Part shown: positions 22,601-32,639 of the stretch, one piece after another | How positions within the stretch are numbered: the first letter of the stretch is position 1 | Layout of the letters: each line of letters opens with the position of its first letter | NCBI GenBank assembly: GCA_037349105.1 | Contig: JAYJMM010000009.1 | Span: forward strand, 248,001 to 312,000 | Origin: Limnomonas spitsbergensis | Taxonomy: Eukaryota > Chlorophyta > Chlorophyceae > Chlamydomonadales | Reading direction: 5' to 3' | Length of the DNA: 64,000 nt | Notes under the pieces: model-generated | Told to the model about the DNA's origin: nothing | The model's input: only the letters and a program-made list of their open reading frames with translations | The model's database searches: none | Made by a program: the position numbers and the translations under genes

Positions 22601-25600
22601 AGCTTTACAGCCGCTGACGGGCCGGGCCAGCCTCGGCGCCGCATGAGGCGTGACAGGAGCTTCACTGATGAGCCCGACCGGATGCTGCCAGTCGTGCGAG
22701 GAGGAGCCTCGATCCCTGCTGCAGTGCCTGCGGACCAAGGGAGGGTCCATTTGCAAGGCTATGGCGGGTCGTCGGCGCAGCAGGCTCAGCGTGCAGCTAG
22801 TGGCTTGCATGACGATAGGGATCTGAGAGGACCGGCTGCCGGCGTCTGGGCTGGCTCGGCCGCCGACCATACCCAGGCGACAGCTGCTGCCGCGCGCCGT
22901 GCAGCCTTTGCTGGCTCTGGCGAGTGGGAGGCTCAACAGCAAGATGAAGACGCCAGTATGGACGATGCTGGTGGTCGCTCCCCGGGCGGCTTGGTGCGGG
23001 GGGATACCCGCTCAGAAGCCATTGCCCGCATGGCTGACTTTGCCCCCTTGGGACACACGTCCCGCCCTGGCACAGCTGCGGCCGACCTCGCTGCTGACCG
23101 TGCTGTTTACGCCCTGACCAGAGACTCCACCGACCGAGCGACGCCACTCAAGCGTCGCTCTGCCCCGGACCTCGCCTCGTCGGGCCTGAGGGCGGAGGTC
23201 TCGGCCCTGGTGCGCGCTCAAATGCTGGATTTCAGAGGAAGCTCCCTGGCTCAGCCCCATGGGCAGGGGGGTGGTACTGACCAGGAACACGGGGTAGGAG
23301 GGCGTCTTGGGGGCGCCGCCGCTGCTGACGTGTCGGGGGGCAGCAGCAGCCCCTCAGCGGAGGCGAGAGATTTTGACCCCGGCGAGGGGGCGGCAGCTGC
23401 AGGAGTCGGGAGCGGCAGTGGCGGCAGCCGGCATCCCAGTGCTGCCACCTTCAGCGGCGACAGCCCTGGCGGCATTGGCGGTGGGGAGGGCCAGGACTTG
23501 CTTGCTGGGCAGATCGATGTAGAGACACGGGACCAGGCTGCCAGGCTGCTGACCGAGGCGGCGTCGGGGCCTGCAGTGATGCCCCGCTCCTATCAAGCGT
23601 TCCGGCGAGCCGTCATGGCTGCTTCGTCGGAGGTTCAGGAGCTGCCTTTCCCATTAGGGCCAACGTTGCCCGGCATAGCGGACAGGCTGCATGAGGCGGG
23701 CGTTTTTGAGGGGCCGGCCTGGGAGTGGCGGCAGCAGCGGCTGCATTTGTCCGACGAAAGCGGTGCGAAGCTCTGCAGCCAGATGTCCGGGCTGCTCAAG
23801 CAAGGCCTCGATATCAGCGGGTCGCAGCAGGTGGCAGGCGCGGCTTGTGGCAGGCTGGCCCGCAGGCGGGTAAGAGGAGGCCAGGGTGGCAGCAGCGCCC
23901 CAGACAGGCCCTCGTCCTGGCGAGCTGACGCCGGTCTGATGGCGGGCTCCCGAGGCGGCGGCGGAACGGCCGAGCTACCCGCTGCAGGCCGGGTACCGCG
24001 GGGCGTGGCGGGGGCGGCGTCTGGGTCTGGGGGAGGTGTTGGAGGCAGTCGGAGCGATGGGAACATGGAACAGGAGGAGGAGGAGGAGGAGGAAGTGTGG
24101 GAGGACAGCGTCCGCGTCCGCTCGGAGCCCATCCAGGGGGCGAGGAGCCGTGGCGGCGGAGGGATGGTTGGTGGCGGGAGGGTGTTCAAGAAGCGCCTAC
24201 ATGTGCTGTACTCGCTAGCCAGTCAGGGGCCCATGCCCCGCTGGGGAGAGGTGAAAGGTGAGGAGGTTGCGGCCATAAATAAATAAAGAATTATAAAATA
24301 TGCCCTGAGGCGTGGATTAAGGAAGCCACCCGTTTAACCGAAGCACTAGGTGAGCTACCATGCAAGCCATAAACATGCTTTGGGTGCGGCGCAGAATGGG
24401 GAGTGCAGGCCTTCTGACTTTTCAGGCCTTCTCACATTCCAGGCTTATAAAATCTGGGGAGTGCGGTCTGGGATTCAGGTTCCACACATTTTGGCGTACA
24501 TCGATGTTTCCGGCTTTTGTGCGGCCAACAGGGCTTCACACTTTTCAGTGACCAGAAGAGGGTAATATAGTCGACCAACCAAGGGGTATGCCCTACCGAT
24601 AGGCTGTGGATGAGAATATTGGTTATCACGAAGGGTAAGGACAACAAGATACTATAGATTTGATGCTGAAGGGACGGGTCCATGCCCACCGGCCTTACGC
24701 CTCCCGCACCTTCACAGTTTTTAGGGTCTAGGGTTGCAAGGTGCACGAGGCATAAGCTGTTCTAGGGCAGTATACCAAGATGCCACCTTGTCTCACTGGA
24801 GATCAGAGGTTGCAAAGCTTTGACCCTGATACGATGTGGTCCCACGAGGCCTGCATCCAACCGAAGCTTCGGCTAACCACCTGACTGATCTTTAGCTGCT
24901 TTTCACTTCACCCGGAATGGTCCACTCTGATGACCAAGACAAAAATCAAATCCTTTAGCCAAACTTATATCACTATTTCTTGCTTGTTTCACCAAACCAT
25001 CGTAACACTATGGTAGCAGAGCCTTGAACAGGCCTCTCTTGCTTTATACCCAAAGACTGAGTATCTTCACCTCCCATTTCTGCACTCAGGCCGGCGTGGC
25101 GTCTTCCGTAGGCCCGGCGCCTCGCACCTCTCCTTGCTGGTCAGCTTTGCGCGGGATGCAGCACTCCTGCTGGTGACGCGACCCGCCCACATTGCAGCGT
25201 TACGGCTGGGTGCAAGCCGGGCACGGGGCGGGCTGCAGCAACAGCAGCCACAGCAGGGACGGCATCCGGCATATGCTCAGCTCGGCGCAGTCTGGGTGGA
25301 GGGTGAGCAACAGCAGCAACAGCAGCAACAACAGCAGCAACAGCAACGACAGCAACAACAGCAGATGCAGCCGGAATTTTCCCAACTGGGCATTCCCCTC
25401 CACCACGAAGCTTCACAGCAGTCTCTCCGCCATCTGGCGCGTCACGAGGCGGTGCAACAAGAGGCGGTTCAGCACGGCCACCCAGCTCAGTATCATCAGC
25501 ATCAGCAGGCCTCTGGTGCTGGACCAGCGTTATTCCCTCGAAGCCACCCGGGGTCCATGCAGGCAGCTTTGGGTTCCTCCCACCACCCGCAACACCTACA

Positions 25601-27278
25601 ACAACACCAGCAGCAGCAGCAAGAACAACAGCAACAGCAGCAACCTGCCTTGATTCAGCTTCAAGACCGGCGTCCTGTTCTCTACAACCGGCCGCCAGCC
25701 GCCGCACCCCAGAAGCCCTTACCGCAACAGCCCGTCTTCCCCCAGGGTGCCCCTGCAGCCTCCGGCGCCGCTGCAGGGCTGGTGCCTCAGTATGTGATGC
25801 TGGCGGATGGACGGGTGGTGATGATGCACACTGCCGGCGCTGCCCCGCTGCCTGTGGGCAGGCCGCCGCCACCTCAGCAGCAACAGCTGTACCAGCAGCA
25901 ACAGCTGTACCAGCAGCAACAGCAGCAGTACCAGCATCGTCAACAGCAACAGGATCAGCACCTGCAGCGGCAGCCGCAGCAAGCGATGGACCTCGCGGGC
26001 GACAGTCTTAACTATCACCATCAGCAGTGGCAGCAGCGGGCACCTCTACCTTTACCGGCCGCCAGCAGTCTTGAGCCTCGGGGCTCCCTCAGTGGCGGGC
26101 CGGCGGCCGCGGGAAGGAACCCCAGCCGCTCGGCCTCCTTCTCCATGCAGCCCTCCCTCACCCCTCCGCCTCCTGACCAGGACTTTGCGTGGATGCAACA
26201 GCGGCTGCAGCAACACCTGCAACACCAGCAGCAGCAGCAACTACAGCAACAGTTTCGGCAGCTGCAGTCGACCGGCCAGCAGATTGTGTGCCTGCCAGAC
26301 GGCTCGTACGCGTTGCTGCAGCAGCAGGCACCACCGGCACCCTCGGCCGCCGCAGCAGCAAGGGCAGCAGCTGGAGCAGTGGGAGCTGCCGTCCTACCTC
26401 TCCCTGGCGGCTCATCACTACCTGGCGTGGCTGCGGCTCCTGCCGCAGCTGTCAGTGAGGTCGCAGTTTCCCCCGTCACAGCTGCAGCTGCAGCCTCTGT
26501 TCTTCAACGCCAGGTGCCAGCTGGCGAGCGTGCCTCCACGTCTCAGCCGCCTGGGCAGCGCATTGCTCGCATGCAGGACGGCTCACTAGCTATTGCTATT
26601 GTACCTAAGGATTCTCCGCAGGCGCCACTGACCGGCAGGCAGCCGTCGCCCGCCCTGATGGTACCGGAGCCTCCACTAGGAGCGGCGCCACAAGCTGTCG
26701 GCTGGTCACAGTGGCAGCCACATCAGCAGGAGTTGCAGACGCCCCTGGATGCGCCTCTGAGGAGTGGGGCGCAGCAGCAGCAGTGGCTGATGCAACAGGC
26801 GCAACGGCAGCAGCAGCAACAGCAGCATCAGATGGGCGCGCAACATCTGCCGCCTGCTGTACCGCATCTTCGGGTGGTCGCAGGAAGGCCAGAGGGCGGT
26901 ACTCACCAGGCAGTGCACGGTACTGCTGTGCAGCAAAAACTGGAGCAGCAACAGCAGCAACAGCAGCGACAGCAGCAGCGCCTCTCCGGGCCTTCATCTG
27001 GGCAGCATCCGCCAACAAGCGAGGCTGTGAATGAAGGCCGGCCAGTGACCCCAGGATCCTTCCTGATGGGCATGGAGCTGCAGCAGCAACAGTGGCAGCA
27101 GCAGCAACAACAACAGATGCGGTCTGCAGGTCAGTCGCTGCTGTCACTTATGCCGCCTGGCCGGCAGCTGATGCGGGAGCAGGAGGACCAGGCGCCCATG
27201 CGGGGGCATGCCGGCGACGGCCGAGTCATGCAGGTGGTGCAGCTTCCGGACGGCTCCTTTGCGACGGTCCAGGTATAG
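16604..27278 (+). CDS. AP2/ERF-domain transcription factor with long Gln-rich tail (six exons)
   Basis: Exons: 16604-16705, 17943-17999, 19810-19854, 20882-20996, 21543-24257, 25090-27278; total 5223 nt, 1740 residues. All junctions are GT...AG (donors GTCAGT, GTAGGG, GTAGGG, GTAGGC, GTGAGG) and every phase fits. Exons 1-4 join to give one AP2 domain (about residues 31-100): S-F-K-G-V-T-R, then K-Y-R-A-Q, L-G-D-Y, E-E-A-A-A-R-A-F-D and A-V-T-N. This is the three-strand plus helix DNA-binding fold of plant-type AP2/ERF factors, so a nuclear regulator is expected. Exon 5 starts M-S-L-D-N-V-V-E-M-L, then has Q-rich coiled-coil-like sequence, two D-R-S-F-T segments and an acidic Glu run near 24070-24100. 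Exon 6 is Gln-rich. The TAA at 24284 would end exon 5 only if intron 5 were retained. A further join from 27272 to 28283 is in phase but uses a weak GTATAG donor. Confidence 0.78.
18000..19560. other. AP2 intron 2, left part
   Basis: Within the 1810-bp second intron. Contains GACT tetramers (about 19083-19105), a GC palindrome cluster (19115-19172) and GAAA repeats (19310-19330). No exon fits here: the AP2 domain joins directly across it. Confidence 0.5.
19115..19172. repeat. GC-rich palindrome cluster
   Basis: GGGGGCGAAGCCCCC folds into a perfect hairpin, followed by CCTTCGG and CCGCCCGGGGGGG-type short palindromes. Similar short palindromes are known to crowd chlamydomonadalean organelle genomes; here they sit in a nuclear-type intron. 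Confidence 0.6.
19459..19674. repeat. Decayed copies of AP2 exon 3 with its acceptor
   Basis: 19575-19603 is identical over 29 bases to 19801-19829 (acceptor plus the first 20 bases of exon 3) and then diverges. A second copy at 19641-19674 and a weaker one at 19459-19482 follow the same pattern. Confidence 0.8.
20480..20880. repeat. GCT/GAT-rich low-complexity tract before AP2 exon 4
   Basis: Imperfect gctgat/gttgctgctgat trinucleotide mixture, pyrimidine-biased, leading into the CCTGCAG acceptor at 20881. Confidence 0.75.
20984..21415. repeat. 67-bp tandem array that repeats the AP2 exon 4 donor junction
   Basis: Six full units (20984-21050, 21051-21117, 21118-21184, 21185-21251, 21252-21318, 21319-21385) and a partial one (21386-21415). 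Unit 1 begins inside exon 4 (GTGCAGCTGCAGG) and runs through its GTAGGC donor into the intron, so each unit carries an exon end plus a donor-like site. Confidence 0.95.
21471..24340. repeat. Inverted repeats flanking AP2 exon 5
   Basis: 21481-21504 is complementary to 24307-24330 with one mismatch in 24, and similarity extends about 10 bases outward to 21471 and 24340. The arms lie in the introns on either side of exon 5. Confidence 0.75.
24331..25089. other. AP2 intron 5
   Basis: Intron 24258-25089. Beyond the inverted-repeat arm I see no repeat or exon in it. Confidence 0.5.
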
Positions 27279-27769
27279 TCTGGGAGAGGCAACAGGGATA
27301 TGTGATAGGCTCATATGAAACACCTGCGGAATTAAACACACGTTTTCATAATTAATACTGAATAAAGGGAAGCAATGAGCTATGCTTTGCTCCAAACCAT
27401 GAAAAAATCGCCTCGTAAAGAAGAGCGCCGTACACGCTCGCAGATACGCTACGGTATACGGGAATTAAATGTTGTTACCGATATTTGCGGTTGGTGTCAT
27501 TTCTGTCAAGCAATCCTTCGGTGGTGCGATTTATAAGACATAACCGGCTTTAGGTAGGGGGCTTACGGTGGAAAAGTGTGGAAGCGTCCGCTTCGTCCGC
27601 TTCTACATTTCAGACACGCCGACATGTGCGTGTCTGTTCTAGTTTTGGTTGGTGGTCTCCCAACGGTTTTGCTCTGCCTTGTTCTTTCGAAAAAAGCTGT
27701 GGGTGGTTGCCTCGCTGTAGGAAGGGTTGATGGGGTATCGGCGGAGAAGTATTATGGGGTCTGGGTGAT
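27279..27769. other. AP2 3' untranslated region or intergenic
   Basis: No coding frame of interest. The first TGTAA word downstream of the AP2 stop falls in the adjacent minisatellite. Confidence 0.4.
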
Positions 27770-28015
27770 GAGGTTTTACACTGTAACGGGTCTGGGTGAT
27801 GAGGTTTTACACTGTGACGGGTCTGGGTGATGAGGTTTTACACTGTAACGGGGTCTGGGTGATGAGGTTTTACACTGTGACGGGTCTGGGTGATGAGGTT
27901 TACACTGTAACGGGGTCTGGGTGATGAGGTTTTACACTGTAACGGGGTCTGGGTGAGGAGGTTTTACACTGTAACGGGGTCTGGGTGATGAGGTTTTACA
28001 CTGTAACGGGGTCTG
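27770..28015. repeat. 32-33-bp minisatellite carrying TGTAA words
   Basis: About seven units of a ggtctgggtgatgaggttttacactgtaacgg type. Most units contain TGTAA, the green-algal polyadenylation word; some have TGTGA instead. Confidence 0.9.
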
Positions 28016-28282
28016 AGTGGAGGGGTTTGATGTGGGGCCTGGGTGAAGAAGGTTCGGCCTGTCGATCAAGGTCGCGTCAGCCCACAGGCCAGAATCCGCA
28101 CCGCACCTTCAGGGTCCTCAACAAAAAACAGGACGTAGCCTACGTTAGCTACAACACTGTGTGATCTTAACCTATACCAGGTTCATAGCGGGCCCTGTAT
28201 CTCCTGGTCACCTCTGTCATTTTGGCCGCAAATTCGAATCATATGGCATCGTTATAAGTCGGCTCTCATCGCATATTCACAG

Positions 28283-29137
28283 GTTGGACCCTCTGAGAAC
28301 CTGATGGGACCGTCTCAACACCCCGCCGCCCCTGCAGCCGGGGTGGAGCTTCATACCACCAGCCCTGTCAACCCCCCCACCAGCTCCTTTGCTGCGCCTG
28401 CACAACTAAACGTCCCGGCCCGGCAGCAGCAACAGCATCAGCAGGCAGGCCCGCGGCAACATTTGCAACAGCAGCAAGCAGGATTGGGGCGGCAGCAACA
28501 GTTGCAGCAGCAGGCAGGCCCACCCCTGTGGCCGCCACAGCAGCAACAGCAGCTGGCAGGCCCGCAGCAGCCACCGCAGCAGACAGGCCCACGGCAGATG
28601 CAACAGCAGCAGCAGGCAGGCCCGCGGCAGCAGCAGCAGGCAGGCCCACGGCAGCAACAGCAGCAGCAGGCAGGCCCGCAGCCCCTACCTGGACGCCTGC
28701 CCGGCGCACCCTCTGCCCCTCAATCCTCTCCAGCCCCTATGCAGCGCCACCTGGCCTCAGCAGGAACCTCCACCCCGGCAGCCGCCACCGCCACGGCTAC
28801 AGCCTCTCCTGCGGCCCTTGCCCCTGCTGTACCGTGGGCCGCCAGCACCCAGCCGCCATCCCATATGGAGAGCAGCGGTTTGTCTGCCGGCGTGACATAC
28901 GCGCTAGCTGGCTTGAGCGCCGTGCCAACTGACTGGGCCTCGGTAGCGCAACGACCGCTTGCAGTGGCGGTTGGTCTGGCTACCGCAGCACCAGCTCCAG
29001 GACCAGGACTGGCTGAAGCGTGTGAGCCTGGAGAGCAGGCTGGGTTGGAGGAGGAGGAGGAGGAGGAGGCAGGGCTTGCGGCAGCCAGCTGGCCCGCGGA
29101 ACAGGCAGCAAAGGAGGAGGAGGAGGGGGAGGGGTAG
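28283..29137 (+). CDS. Gln/Ala-Gly-Pro-rich exon or single-exon gene, function unknown
   Basis: Open from an acceptor-like TTCACAG at 28276-28282, with the first ATG at 28304, to the TAG at 29135-29137. It encodes repeating Q-Q-Q-A-G-P blocks, then a Pro/Ala/Thr-rich middle and an acidic C-terminus with Glu runs. No domain was recognised. It may be a separate gene or a seventh AP2 exon (phase permits it). A strong GTGAGT donor at 29177 lies beyond the stop, suggesting a 3'UTR intron or an unseen alternative frame. Confidence 0.45.
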   Translation, partial: VGPSENLMGPSQHPAAPAAGVELHTTSPVNPPTSSFAAPAQLNVPARQQQQHQQAGPRQHLQQQQAGLGRQQQLQQQAGPPLWPPQQQQQLAGPQQPPQQTGPRQMQQQQQAGPRQQQQAGPRQQQQQQAGPQPLPGRLPGAPSAPQSSPAPMQRHLASAGTSTPAAATATATASPAALAPAVPWAASTQPPSHMESSGLSAGVTYALAGLSAVPTDWASVAQRPLAVAVGLATAAPAPGPGLAEACEPGEQAGLEEEEEEEAGLAAASWPAEQAAKEEEEGEG

Positions 29138-29465
29138 ACAGCGCAGAGGCCTGCCAGCCTGGCTGTGGATGTACCGGTGAGTGCGGTATGGTATGACACG
29201 TTGTTGTACAGCAGTACATTACGTTGCGAGACTGTATGGATGTTGTTTTTAGGTATGTTGGGTGAAGGGATGGCTCGCGTCAGGAAATGTGGGCTTGTTC
29301 CCCATTCCCATATGTTTTTCCTTGTTGCCCTCGGCACGAGACCGGCTCACTTGTTGACGAATTTCCCCTTTCTACTTGCACCTGCAAGCCGCATTGTTTC
29401 TTCCTTTTACAACAGGCATCAGGCCTGTAAGCCTGGACCTGCAAGCCGCTTTGTTTCTCCTTCTT

Positions 29466-29638
29466 AAACCTGGCCTAGGAGCCTGGACCGGCCTAGGAGC
29501 CTGGACCGGCCTAGGAGCCTGGACCGGCCTAGGAGCCTGGACCGGCCTAGGAGCCTGGACCGGCCTAGGAGCCTGGACCGGCCTAGGAGCCTGGACCGGC
29601 CTAGGAGCCTGGACCGGCCTAGGAGCCTGGACCGGCCA
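29466..29638. repeat. 18-bp minisatellite
   Basis: About nine near-perfect CCTAGGAGCCTGGACCGG units. Confidence 0.95.
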
Positions 29639-29689
29639 CCGCCAACCCTCAATACGCATGTTTGTTCCCGTTTTTTCTAGTTTTTTTCT

Positions 29690-29815
29690 CTGGCTCAAGG
29701 CCACCATCAGCAGGTCGCCCCTCGGCCGACAGAGGCCCGATCAGGAACAAACATGGACCGGCCTATGGCCAGCGGCTCCAGCTGCATGGCTGGCCACACC
29801 TTGGGCCTCTGGCGG
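29690..29815. repeat. Fold-back repeat arm (shared with 40.6, 49.4 and 54.0 kb)
   Basis: Contains the GGACCGGCCT-type core seen in the other copies, in the opposite orientation. Confidence 0.45.
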
Positions 29816-30449
29816 GAAGCTTGTTTGTAGCTGATTTGTAGCTGAGTCCCAAAAATGAAACGCTTGTTCCCTCTATTCAGTGCAGGATCTGGCGGCCATC
29901 AAGCTCCAGGAGGATCGATAATTGCTTCAACCAGAACTGCTGTGGAACTGCTGTGGAACTGCCGAGGAAGATCTGCTGTGGACCTAGGTGGATCTGCTGT
30001 GGACCGTGGACCGATGAAGATCTGTTGTGGATCCATGTAGATATGCAGCAACAACGAAGCACATGCAACATCTGCGACCGCAACAAACTGCAAAGAGCAG
30101 ACGCAACAGTGTTGGTAACCGAATGCACAGCGGAAGGCTGGTATTAGAACAAAGGAACTCTGCTGCCCTCGAAGGCCTCAATAAGTTCTCCAGTCCCGTG
30201 AATGCAAAACGAACGCCCACCCCAAAATGCCTCTCTTAACATGCAGCGTAGTAATGTACCTAGATAGGATGGTGAGCAACGAACGCAGTCATTGAATGAC
30301 ACAGATTCCCCGGTGGCCTGTTGAATCAGCAGGCGGTGGAGAGGGATGGGTAGGGGCGACAGCAAGGAACAATCTAGGTCCGCTCCCTGGATCCATGCAT
30401 AAAAGGGAAGCAGGCAGGTAGTGAGCAACGGTGGGTGGTTTCAGAGCTG

Positions 30450-30882
30450 GCCTAGGGCTGTGGCTGATCCATACAGGCTGTGGCTGGCCCAGGCAAGCTA
30501 TGGAGGATCCAGACAGGCTGTGGAGGATCCATACAGGCTGTGGAGGGTCCTGACAGGCTGTGGCTGGCCCAGGCAAGCTGTGGAGGATCCAGACAGGCTG
30601 TGGAGGATTCATACAGGCTGTGGCTGGCCCAGGCAAGCTGTGGAGGATCCATACAGGCTGTGGCTGGCCCAGGCAAGCTGTGGAGGATCCAGACAGGCTG
30701 TGGCTGGCCCAGGCAAGCTGTGGAGGATCCATACAGGCTGTGGAGGATCCAGACAGGCTGTGGAGGATCCATACAGGCTGTGGAGGATCCAGACAGGCTG
30801 TGGAGGATCCAGGCAGGCTGTGGAGGATCCAGACAGGCTGTGGAGGATCCAGACAGGCTGTGGAGGATCCAGACAGGCTGTT
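30450..30882. repeat. 20-bp minisatellite
   Basis: About 21 units of GCTGTGGAGGATCCAGACAG or GCTGTGGCTGGCCCAGGCAA. Long frames on both strands here are a by-product of the repeat. Confidence 0.95.
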
Positions 30883-30999
30883 TTGTTCACCAACAGCCTG
30901 CTCCTGCAGCCTCTGTGGTCTTGCACCTTGCAGCGGCGGCAGCCCGCGATAGTATAACTGATAGCTGTGGGACAGAAGTCCTTGTTGTCTGCTTGTCAG

Positions 31000-31093
31000 G
31001 GACGCGCTCGGCGCCTGGGATGAGATCGTTTACGCAGCAGGCCCGCATGATGTGTTCCCGAGAGTGAACCTCGAAGGAATCGATGGGCGCTGA
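31000..31093 (+). CDS. Candidate terminal exon of an unresolved gene
   Basis: Follows a good acceptor (GCTTGTCAG, ending 30999) and reads D-A-L-G-A-W-D-E-I-V-Y-A-A-G-P and on to a TGA at 31091-31093, 31 residues with a very protein-like composition. It needs two bases from a preceding exon. Upstream exons are not identified; the Q-rich exon at 28283 is a possible partner. Another short exon-like frame follows an acceptor ending at 29891. Confidence 0.35.
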
Positions 31094-32639
31094 TATACTG
31101 CACTACTGCACTACACATGATGGCGGGGAATGAAGGTCATTGACAGGTCTTGATATTTCTCATGGGTGTTGATGCGGGCATTGGCTGGGGCCTGTACGTG
31201 TTTCTTATATGTTTTGGAGCGGGAGCTGGAGGGCGGGCTTCATGGTTTTCATGTGTGTTGACTGCCTAGATCCTGGCATATAATGCTGGCGTGCTGAATG
31301 GTGTGGGGTGCCTCCTCTGAGGCCCTGATGATAGTTATATCCAAGGGGCCATGATAAGCCTATAGCAAAGGGGTGAATGAGCCTCTTCTAGGGGTCCTTT
31401 TGAGCATGTACTGTTTTCAAAGGTAGGAGCCGCAACTCACAAGCTTTTACGAATGGGGCCCCCCTCAAACGAAGAAGTACAGCGTCATACCGACGTGTAC
31501 ATTTTATCTTTTGTCTGCGTGGCATTTTCGTCACTCGTGAAACATGTGGCTTAAAGTGTGTCGGGAGGCCTAGATGCAGCCTTATCTATTTTTTGTTGCG
31601 TTGCGTGTGGGGGGGTGCTTCATATGAACTGGGCGGGAGAGGGCGGGCATGCTTTTGAAAGGCGCCCGTACCCTTGCATAGAGCGCTAGAACTTGGTGTG
31701 CACTCCACTTGCGCATGTGCCCATCATCTCGGCGCCCATGTTGACCCTGGCCCCAATATTAAGACTACGATCAGGGGCATATCGCACCCTGACGCCGTTT
31801 GCTACCCCTGTTCCTCCTATATGGTCTTTTGTGTCGGCCTTCAGTGCAACATTATCTTATCTGTGTTATGTCTCGTGTCGACCGTCGTCGCTCGTAAGTG
31901 AACTTAATGTGGGGGTCTTCTTTGGTGTATGTCTTTTGGCCGGCATTGGATGAAGTACAGCACCATTCTGATACGCCCACTTTTCTCATTTCAAAACTCC
32001 TGAGCTGACCTTATGCACTGGAAGGTTTTCCCCGAATATCCATCATTTATCGTTAGCCAAACCTGGCGAGTGTTGCATGTTACCCGTCCGTGTAGGGCAC
32101 GTGTTGTACTGTTGTCTCATGTTGTCTCCAAATATGAAGTACTGTTGTACGTGTGGCTAGCTTGCAAAGCCCAGCGCGGCCTCTTGTGATGAGCTATATT
32201 GCGGTACGGAGGAGATATACCTACATGAGCTCGCTTCGCAGTTTAAAAAGAAGATGAAGCAGAGCCGGCTGTTTGAGAGGCGGGTTTTTGAAGGTTCTCC
32301 AATCAATGCACACCGGCAGCCACAACTGATGTTGTCGGTATGCCTCTTCAGTTGCCGCACTCTCCTCCTGCCAACAGATCGATGCATGGGTCCCGAGGAG
32401 CGCTACGGCTGTCCACTGGTTGCTGGGTCTCGGGGTCCAGAATTATGTCATTTAAATCCAGTGGATCATCCACATTGATGCAGGGAACAGCTACATCCAA
32501 GCAGGTTAGAGCACTAAAATGAAGCTGAGTAGAGAACAAGATAAATGGTATCCCCTTGGAATTCCTACATGCAAACAACCAAGATGTTTTGAGTCCTTGC
32601 GCTCGGTGAGGGGCTGCGTCATTCAAGAGCATGTCCATG
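31094..32639. other. Unassigned region
   Basis: No supported gene or repeat structure. Confidence 0.4.

Noticed and set aside
24258..24286. TAA at 24284 as the end of the AP2 protein
   Set aside because: A GTGAGG donor at 24258 joins in phase to 25090, where the protein continues for 729 codons; kept only as a retained-intron alternative.
27273..28283. Seventh AP2 exon joining 27272 to 28283
   Set aside because: Phase fits, but the donor GTATAG lacks the G at position 5 seen in all other donors here; not adopted.
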